The notes beneath the pieces were generated by a model. It was not told where the DNA came from. It saw only the letters and a list, made by a program, of their open reading frames with translations, and made no database searches. From contig CAKZXL010000354.1 in the NCBI GenBank assembly GCA_937883885.1, positions 1-12,192 on the forward strand: a stretch of 12,192 nt of DNA. The letters run 5' to 3'. Source of the DNA: an uncultured Aquincola sp. GTDB taxonomy: Bacteria > Pseudomonadota > Gammaproteobacteria > Burkholderiales > Burkholderiaceae. A program made the position numbers and the translations under genes. This document shows, in pieces, positions 7,406 through 12,192 of this stretch; the stretch's first letter is position 1, and the number at the start of each line of letters is the position of its first letter.

Positions 7406-8947
7406 ATGGCCGACAAGCTCATCATCTTCGACACCACCTTGCGCGATGGCGAGCAGTCGCCCGGCGCCTCGATGACCAAGGACGAGAAGCTGCGCATCGC
7501 GCGCCAGCTCGAGCGCCTGAAGGTGGACGTGATCGAGGCGGGCTTCGCCGCTTCCAGCAACGGCGACTTCGAGGCGGTCAAGGCCATCGCCGACGTCATC
7601 AAGGAGTCGACCGTGTGCTCGCTGGCCCGCGCCAACGACCGCGACATCGGCCGTGCGGCCGAGGCCTTGAAGGGGGCGGCGCGCTCGCGCATCCACACCT
7701 TCATCGCCACCAGCGAACTGCACATGGAAAAGAAGCTGCGCATGACGCGCGAGCAGGTGCTCGAGTAGGCACGTCTGGCGGTGCGCTTCGCGCGCAACCT
7801 GACCGCCGACGTGGAGTTTTCGCCCGAAGACGGCTACCGCTCCGACCCCGACTTCCTGTGCCGGGTGCTGGAAGCGGTGATCGACGAAGGCGCCACCACG
7901 CTGAACATCCCCGACACCGTGGGCTATGCCATCCCCGAGCTGTACGGCAATTTCATCCGCCAGCTGCGCGAGCGGGTGCCCAACTCGGACAAGGCGATCT
8001 GGTCGGTGCACTGCCACAACGACCTGGGCATGGCGGTGGCCAACTCGCTGGCCGGCGTCAAGCTGGGCGGCGCGCGGCAGATCGAATGCACGATCAACGG
8101 CCTGGGCGAGCGCGCGGGCAACTGCTCGCTGGAAGAGATCGTGATGGCGGTCAAGACGCGCCGCGACTACTTCGGCCTGGAGCTGGGCATCGACGCCACG
8201 CAGATCGTGCCGGCCTCGCGCATGGTCAGCCAGACCACCGGCTTCGTGGTGCAGCCCAACAAGGCGGTGGTGGGCGCCAATGCCTTCGCGCATGCCTCGG
8301 GCATCCACCAGGACGGCGTGCTCAAGGCCCGCGACACCTACGAGATCATGCGCGCCGAGGACGTGGGCTGGAGCGCCAACAAGATCGTGCTGGGCAAGCT
8401 GTCGGGCCGCAATGCCTTCAAGCAGCGGCTGCAGGAGCTGGGCATCGGCTTGGAGTCCGAGGCCGACGTCAACGCCGCCTTCGCGCGCTTCAAGGACCTG
8501 GCCGACCGCAAGTCGGAGATCTTCGACGAAGACATCCTGGCTTTGGTGTCCGATGAAAGCGTGACGCCCGACCGCGAGCACTTCCGGTTGCTGGCGCTGT
8601 CGCAGCGCTCCGAGATGGGCGAGCGGCCGCATGCCACCGTGGCGTTCGCGGCCGGCGAGCAGGAGCACCATGCCAGCAGCGACGGCAACGGCCCGGTGGA
8701 CGCGAGCCTGAAGGCCATCGAATCCAAGGTGCAAAGTGGCGCCGAACTGGTGCTTTATTCGGTCAATGCCATCACTTCCGGCAGCACAGAATCGCAAGGC
8801 GAGGTGACGGTCCGTCTTCAATTGGGCGGGCGTGTCGTCAATGGTGTGGGTGCTGACCCGGACATCGTGGTGGCTTCGGCCAAGGCGTATCTGGCAGCGT
8901 TGAACAAGTTGCACAGCAAGCAGGAACGGGTGGCCGCGCAGGGTTGA
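7406..8947 (+). pseudogene. leuA: Second 2-isopropylmalate synthase (short form), interrupted by in-frame amber codon
   Basis: A 514-codon frame encodes a short-form 2-isopropylmalate synthase except for TAG at codon 121 (7766-7768). Upstream are ATG 7406 with GAGGAGA 5 nt away, then [11 protein letters not shown] with metal ligand D14, and REQVLE just before the stop. After the stop, the same frame continues [11 protein letters not shown] with [10 protein letters not shown] (H202, H204), NGLGERAGN (N239), [18 protein letters not shown] and a C-terminal regulatory domain with [13 protein letters not shown]. Relatives usually have Gln at the interrupted position, so a CAG to TAG change (one C to T transition) is the simplest explanation. 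Neither fragment alone has the full metal site. GTG 7781 could restart the C-terminal part, without a clear ribosome site. The rest shows no decay, so a recent mutation, sequencing error or amber suppression are all possible. Confidence 0.85.
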
Positions 8948-8951
8948 GCGC

Positions 8952-8984
8952 CTTCTCAGGTGGTCTTGGCACCACTTGAGGAAG
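8952..8984 (+). terminator. Hairpin after the second leuA (possible terminator)
   Basis: CTTCTCAGGTGGT (8952-8964) pairs with ACCACTTGAG-G-AAG (8971-8984), giving a 13-bp stem with one G-U pair and one bulged G around a 6-nt loop. No T-run follows directly; a run of six T lies 28 bp further (9013-9018). It may be a weak terminator or a 3'-end stabilising structure for the leu transcript. Confidence 0.45.
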
Positions 8985-9003
8985 CCCTGCTAAGTTTCTG
9001 ATC

Positions 9004-9032
9004 TTGCGCGTGTTTTTTGCTTCGCCTACACT
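9004..9032 (+). promoter_or_regulatory. Putative sigma-70 promoter for pbpG
   Basis: TTGCGC (9004-9009) and TACACT (9027-9032) are separated by exactly 17 bp. Predicted start is near 9039, giving a short leader that includes the AGGAG ribosome site (9044-9048) six bases before the GTG start codon. The -35 matches TTG only, so moderate strength is expected. Confidence 0.5.
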
Positions 9033-9054
9033 GACTTCTTGACAGGAGCCGGGT

Positions 9055-10119
9055 GTGGTACACGCACTGAAATCTTTACGTTTGTTGTGTGTGGTGGGTG
9101 CCATTGCGGCGTCGGTGGGCCTGCTGCATCCCATGTCCGCAGAGGCTGCCACGCGCAAGCCCGCCAAAACGGCGAAAGCCGCCAAGAAGTCGGCCGTCGC
9201 GGCGCCCAGCGCGCGCAATTCCAAGGCCACGGCCAAGCGCCGTGTGGTGCTGGTCGATCCTGAACCGGTGCGCGCCTCGTTCGGCCAGATGTACGGCCTG
9301 CACAAGGTGCAGGACCCGCTCGACCTCAAGTCCAGCGTGGCCCTGGTGCTCGACCAGGACACCAACGAGGTGCTGCTGAGCAAGAACTCGCAGGCCGTGC
9401 TGCCGATCGCCTCCATCACCAAGCTGATGACCGGCCTGGTGGTGGCCGAGGCCAAGCTGCCGGCCGACGAGGTGATCACCATCACCCAGGACGACGTCGA
9501 CACCGAGAAGCACAGCGGCTCTCGCCTGGCGGTGGGCACGCAGCTCACCCGCGGCGAGATGATGCACCTGGCGCTGATGTCGTCGGAGAACCGCGCCGCC
9601 CATGCGCTGGGCCGCACCTACCCGGGTGGCCTGGCGGCCTTCGTGTCGGCGATGAACCTCAAGGCCCACCAGCTGGGCATGCTGGACACGCGCTATGTGG
9701 AACCCACCGGCCTGTCCAGTTCCAACCAGAGCAGCGCGCACGACCTGGCCGAACTGGTGAAGGAAGCCAGCAAGCACGAAGTGCTGCGCCAGCTGTCCAC
9801 CTCGCCCGAGCATCAGGTGGAAGTGGGCAGCCGGCTGCTCCAGTTCCGCAACAGCAATGGCCTGGTGCGCAGCGGCTCGTGGGACATCGGCCTGCAGAAA
9901 ACCGGCTACATCACCGAAGCCGGCCGCTGCCTGGTGATGCAGGCGCAGCTGGCCGGCCGCAAGGTCATCATGGTGCTGCTGGATTCGGCCGGCAAGTACT
10001 CGCGCATCGGCGATGCCGAGCGCATCCGCAAGTGGATCACCACCGAAGTGCCCGGCAAGCTGGCGGTCAGCAGCTCGGTCAATTCGGCGGTGAGCGCGTC
10101 GGTCAAGACGGCGCCTTGA
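9055..10119 (+). CDS. pbpG: Periplasmic D-alanyl-D-alanine endopeptidase, PBP7/8-like (S11 family)
   Basis: A 354-residue low-molecular-mass penicillin-binding protein that cleaves D-Ala-meso-DAP cross-links in periplasmic peptidoglycan. A signal peptide is visible: basic start (HALKSLR), hydrophobic LLCVVGAIAASVGLL and a likely cleavage after SAEA at about residue 31. A Lys/Ala-rich linker (about 34-62) precedes the catalytic domain. All three active-site motifs are present: S120-x-x-K123 (IASITKLMTG), S177-E-N179 (MSSENRAAH) and K282-T-G284 (LQKTGYITEAG). The start is GTG 9055, chosen because AGGAG lies 6 nt upstream and it gives a complete signal sequence. Its own promoter is likely at 9004-9032. 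The 3' end overlaps the convergent iclR-type gene by 17 bp. Confidence 0.93.
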   Translation: MVHALKSLRLLCVVGAIAASVGLLHPMSAEAATRKPAKTAKAAKKSAVAAPSARNSKATAKRRVVLVDPEPVRASFGQMYGLHKVQDPLDLKSSVALVLDQDTNEVLLSKNSQAVLPIASITKLMTGLVVAEAKLPADEVITITQDDVDTEKHSGSRLAVGTQLTRGEMMHLALMSSENRAAHALGRTYPGGLAAFVSAMNLKAHQLGMLDTRYVEPTGLSSSNQSSAHDLAELVKEASKHEVLRQLSTSPEHQVEVGSRLLQFRNSNGLVRSGSWDIGLQKTGYITEAGRCLVMQAQLAGRKVIMVLLDSAGKYSRIGDAERIRKWITTEVPGKLAVSSSVNSAVSASVKTAP

Positions 10120-10906
10120 GGCTGGCGGCCGGGCCCTGCGTGATGCGGTGGCCCAGCGCCGCGGAGATCTGGCCCGCGGTGTTCTTCAGCCGTTCCAGCC
10201 AGCCTTCTTCCAGCCGGTCGGCCGGTGCCGAGATCGACAGCCCGGCCACCAGCTTGTTCTGGTCGTCGTAGATGCCGGCGGCCATGCAGCGCACACCCAG
10301 CTCCAGCTCTTCGTCGTCGCGGGCCACCGCCTGGTGGCGCACGGTGTTCAGCTCGCGCTCCAGCCGCCCGATGTCGGTGATGCTGTTGCGCGTGTGGCCG
10401 GCCAGCCCGGTGCGGGTGGCATAAGCCCGCACCCGCTGCGGATCTTCATGGGCCAGGAACAGCTTGCCCACCGATGTGAGGTGCAGCGGCGCACGGCCGC
10501 CGATGGCACGCACCACCTGCATGCCCGAACGCTCGCTGTAGCTGCGTTCGATGTACACGATCTCGTCGCCCTGGCGCACCGACAGGTTCACCGGCTGGTG
10601 CGTCACCTTGTGCAGCTCGCGCATCGGGGCCAGGGCCGCGTCGCGCACGTCCAGCCGGGCTTTCACCAGATTGCCCAGCTCCAGCAGCCGCATGCCGAGC
10701 CGATAACTACCCGCCTGCGGCCGGTCCACCAGGCGCCCGACGGCCATGTCGTTGAGGATGCGGTGGGCGGTCGACGGGTGCAGGCCCGAGCGTTCGCTGA
10801 TCTCTTTCAGCGACACCGGGTCCTGGTGCTCAGCCAGCACGTCCAACAGCGCGAATGCCCGTTCGAGCACCTGGATCGTGGGTGTTTGACCATCATTTTT
10901 TCGCAT
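10103..10906 (-). CDS. IclR family transcriptional regulator
   Basis: A 267-residue DNA-binding regulator. The winged helix-turn-helix occupies about residues 8-70: IQVLERAFALLDVLAEHQ, then the recognition region SLKEISERSGLHPSTAHRIL and the wing GRLVDRPQAGSYRLG. The effector-binding domain follows to about residue 250, with LHLTSVGKLFLA and the conserved CMAAGIYDDQNKLVAGLSIS. IclR proteins are usually autoregulated and respond to small aromatic or carboxylic acids; the ligand here cannot be read from sequence. I chose ATG at 10904-10906 (MRKNDGQTPT) because relatives start near there. An in-frame ATG at 10969 would add 21 residues (MQARGGQFRD onwards), and neither has a clear Shine-Dalgarno. 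It converges with pbpG (17-bp overlap) and diverges from the TIGR03790 gene, its most likely target besides itself. Confidence 0.9.
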   Translation of the reverse strand: MRKNDGQTPTIQVLERAFALLDVLAEHQDPVSLKEISERSGLHPSTAHRILNDMAVGRLVDRPQAGSYRLGMRLLELGNLVKARLDVRDAALAPMRELHKVTHQPVNLSVRQGDEIVYIERSYSERSGMQVVRAIGGRAPLHLTSVGKLFLAHEDPQRVRAYATRTGLAGHTRNSITDIGRLERELNTVRHQAVARDDEELELGVRCMAAGIYDDQNKLVAGLSISAPADRLEEGWLERLKNTAGQISAALGHRITQGPAASLKAPS

Positions 10907-10915
10907 GCCGACATT

Positions 10916-12175
10916 GTGAGCCGCTTCTTGAATTTTTGCATCGCGAAACTGGCCTCCACGGGCTTGCATCTTGTAACGGTTGTGTTAGCGCTGTCCCTGG
11001 CAGCACCCTGCGCAGCCTGGGCGCAGGGCTCGGCGTCTGCATCGTCGCCCACGCCCTCCGCCGAGCCGGCTTCGGGCGCCGAAGCGCCGCGGGCCTGGAT
11101 GGGCGTGCCGCGCAGCCATGGGCGCCTGACGCCGGCCGACATCGGCCTGGTGATCAACACGGCCGACCCCTACTCGATCGCCATCGGCGCCTACTACGCG
11201 CAAAAGCGCGGGCTGCAGCCGCGGCAGGTGCTGCGCGTGGAGCTGCCGCTGCGCGCCACCTTGACCCCCGAAGAGTTCGGCCAGCTGCGCCAGCGCATCG
11301 AGGCGCACTTTGGCGAAGCGACGCAGGCGCTGGCCCTGGCCTGGACCACGCCTTACGCGGTGCAGTGCCAGTCGATCACCGGCGCGCTGGCGCTGGGTTT
11401 CGACCCCGACTTCTGCCGGCGCAGCTGCGACCGCTCCAAGCCTTCGCCGTACTTCAATTCAGCCAGCGGCGCGCCGTGGCGCGACCACCAGATGCGGCCT
11501 TCGATGCTGCTGGCCGCGCGCGACGTGGAACAGGGCCAGCGCCTGATCGACCGCGGGGTGTCGGCCGACGGCCGCCTGGGGCGCCCCTGGTCGGGCCCGG
11601 CCAATGCAGTGTTCCTGTCCACCAGCGACGTCAACCGCAACGTGCGCCACCGGCTGTTTCCGCCGCCGGGGCAGGTGCGGGCGCTGGGCCTGGACGTGCA
11701 GGTGCTGCAGGCCGACCAGCCGCGCGACCTGCAGCGCCTGCTGCTGCTGCAGACCGGCGCGGCCCAGCTCAGCGGGCTGGACACATTGGGCTGGGTGGAC
11801 GGCGCGTTGGCAGATCACCTGACGTCCTTCGGCGGCCAGCTCGACCGGGTGGGTGGCCAGAGCACCGCGCTGGAGTGGCTGGACTCGGGCGCCACCGCCA
11901 GCTACGGCACGGTGAGCGAGCCCTGCAACCACCTGCAGAAGTTCCCGCATCCGCAGGTGCTGCTGCTGCATTACGCGCAGGGCGAAACGGCGATCGAGGC
12001 CTACTGGAAAAGCGTCGCCTGGCCGCTGCAGGGCGTGTTCATCGGCGAGCCGCTGGCCGCGCCCTACGGGCCGGTGCTGCCGGCGCCTTCGGCGCCCGCC
12101 GCCTCTCCGGCCTTGCCCTCGTCGCTGCCGTCCAGCCAGCTGCGCAGCGGGCCGCGCCACGCCACCGCGGGCTGA
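10916..12175 (+). CDS. TIGR03790 family secreted protein (exosortase-associated family)
   Basis: About 419 residues from GTG 10916. An N-terminal signal peptide is visible (SRFLNFCIAKLASTG, then LVTVVLALSLAAPCAAWA, cleavage near AWA-QG), so the protein is exported. Recognisable family segments are IGLVINTADPYSIAIGAYYAQ, LALAWTTPYAVQCQSIT, VDGALADHLTSFGG, GATASYGTVSEPCNHLQKFP, and GETAIEAYWKSVAWPLQGVF followed by IGEPLAAP. Several Cys residues lie in the mature region. The tail (last 30 or so residues) is Pro/Ala/Ser-rich and poorly conserved. TIGR03790 is uncharacterised but known to occur only in genomes with exosortase, the PEP-CTERM sorting system; no PEP-CTERM motif is seen here. The start is uncertain: GTG 10916, TTG 10928 and TTG 10964 are all possible, none with a good ribosome site. 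The open frame extends far upstream antisense to the regulator, but that part is not credible coding sequence. Confidence 0.75.
   Translation: MSRFLNFCIAKLASTGLHLVTVVLALSLAAPCAAWAQGSASASSPTPSAEPASGAEAPRAWMGVPRSHGRLTPADIGLVINTADPYSIAIGAYYAQKRGLQPRQVLRVELPLRATLTPEEFGQLRQRIEAHFGEATQALALAWTTPYAVQCQSITGALALGFDPDFCRRSCDRSKPSPYFNSASGAPWRDHQMRPSMLLAARDVEQGQRLIDRGVSADGRLGRPWSGPANAVFLSTSDVNRNVRHRLFPPPGQVRALGLDVQVLQADQPRDLQRLLLLQTGAAQLSGLDTLGWVDGALADHLTSFGGQLDRVGGQSTALEWLDSGATASYGTVSEPCNHLQKFPHPQVLLLHYAQGETAIEAYWKSVAWPLQGVFIGEPLAAPYGPVLPAPSAPAASPALPSSLPSSQLRSGPRHATAG
10934..10948. promoter_or_regulatory. Imperfect palindrome, candidate IclR-type operator
   Basis: TTTTGC-ATC-GCGAAA has arms that are reverse complements at five of six positions. 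It sits 28 bp upstream of the chosen regulator start, in the region shared with the divergent gene. IclR-family operators are often short AT-edged palindromes of this size near their own promoters. This is a position-and-symmetry argument only. Confidence 0.3.
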
Positions 12176-12192
12176 GCCCGTGCAAGTCGACC

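Noticed and set aside
7300..8556. 418-codon plus-strand frame overlapping the second leuA in another frame
   Set aside because: Arg/Gly/Pro-rich out-of-frame reading with no family features. It crosses the amber codon only because it is another frame, and is not a frameshift product of leuA.
5649..8914. Long minus-strand frames across both leuA genes
   Set aside because: Antisense frames with biased composition (His, Gln, Ala, Val) and no recognisable domains.
10148..10915. In-frame upstream extension of the TIGR03790 gene antisense to the IclR-type gene
   Set aside because: The signal peptide at about 10916-11030 marks the real N-terminus, and the extension only mirrors the regulator's codons.

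Overview
The window is about 12.2 kb of GC-rich, densely coded DNA. Protein sequences and gene order point to a betaproteobacterium of the order Burkholderiales, probably a Rubrivivax/Leptothrix/Ideonella-like lineage. The evidence is the ilvI-ilvH-ilvC-pssA-leuA order, a betaproteobacterial acetolactate synthase, a sigma factor/DUF3619 pair beside it, and a TIGR03790 protein, a family found in exosortase (PEP-CTERM) genomes. Family names come from recognising sequences, not from a database search.

Layout. Positions 1-795 (minus strand) hold an ECF-type sigma factor that starts with TTG and overlaps by ATGA a DUF3619 gene cut by the window edge. Positions 796-1033 are a divergent control region with two mirror-image copies of a 13-bp sequence, each containing an extended -10 promoter element. 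Positions 1034-4530 are ilvI, ilvH and ilvC (branched-chain amino acid synthesis), with a 182-bp hairpin-bearing gap between ilvI and ilvH and a very stable hairpin after ilvC. Positions 4631-5461 are pssA (phosphatidylserine synthase). Positions 5462-5669 look like a leucine attenuator: an 18-codon leader peptide with Leu-Leu-Leu (CTG CTA CTA), mutually exclusive RNA stems and an intrinsic terminator. Positions 5670-7355 are a long-form 2-isopropylmalate synthase (leuA). Positions 7406-8947 are a second, short-form 2-isopropylmalate synthase interrupted by a single in-frame amber codon. Positions 9055-10119 are pbpG, a periplasmic D-Ala-D-Ala endopeptidase. It converges with and overlaps an IclR-family regulator (10103-10906, minus). 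Divergent from that regulator is a secreted TIGR03790-family protein (about 10916-12175).

How the genes work together. IlvI/IlvH make acetolactate and acetohydroxybutyrate, IlvC converts these towards valine and isoleucine, and LeuA diverts 2-ketoisovalerate to leucine. The attenuator would make leucine commitment respond to charged leucyl-tRNA independently of the upstream ilv genes. The intact long LeuA probably supplies the activity if the second copy is really dead. The most interesting features are the leu attenuator, the amber-interrupted tandem leuA, the mirrored divergent promoter, and the crowded iclR/TIGR03790 intergenic region.
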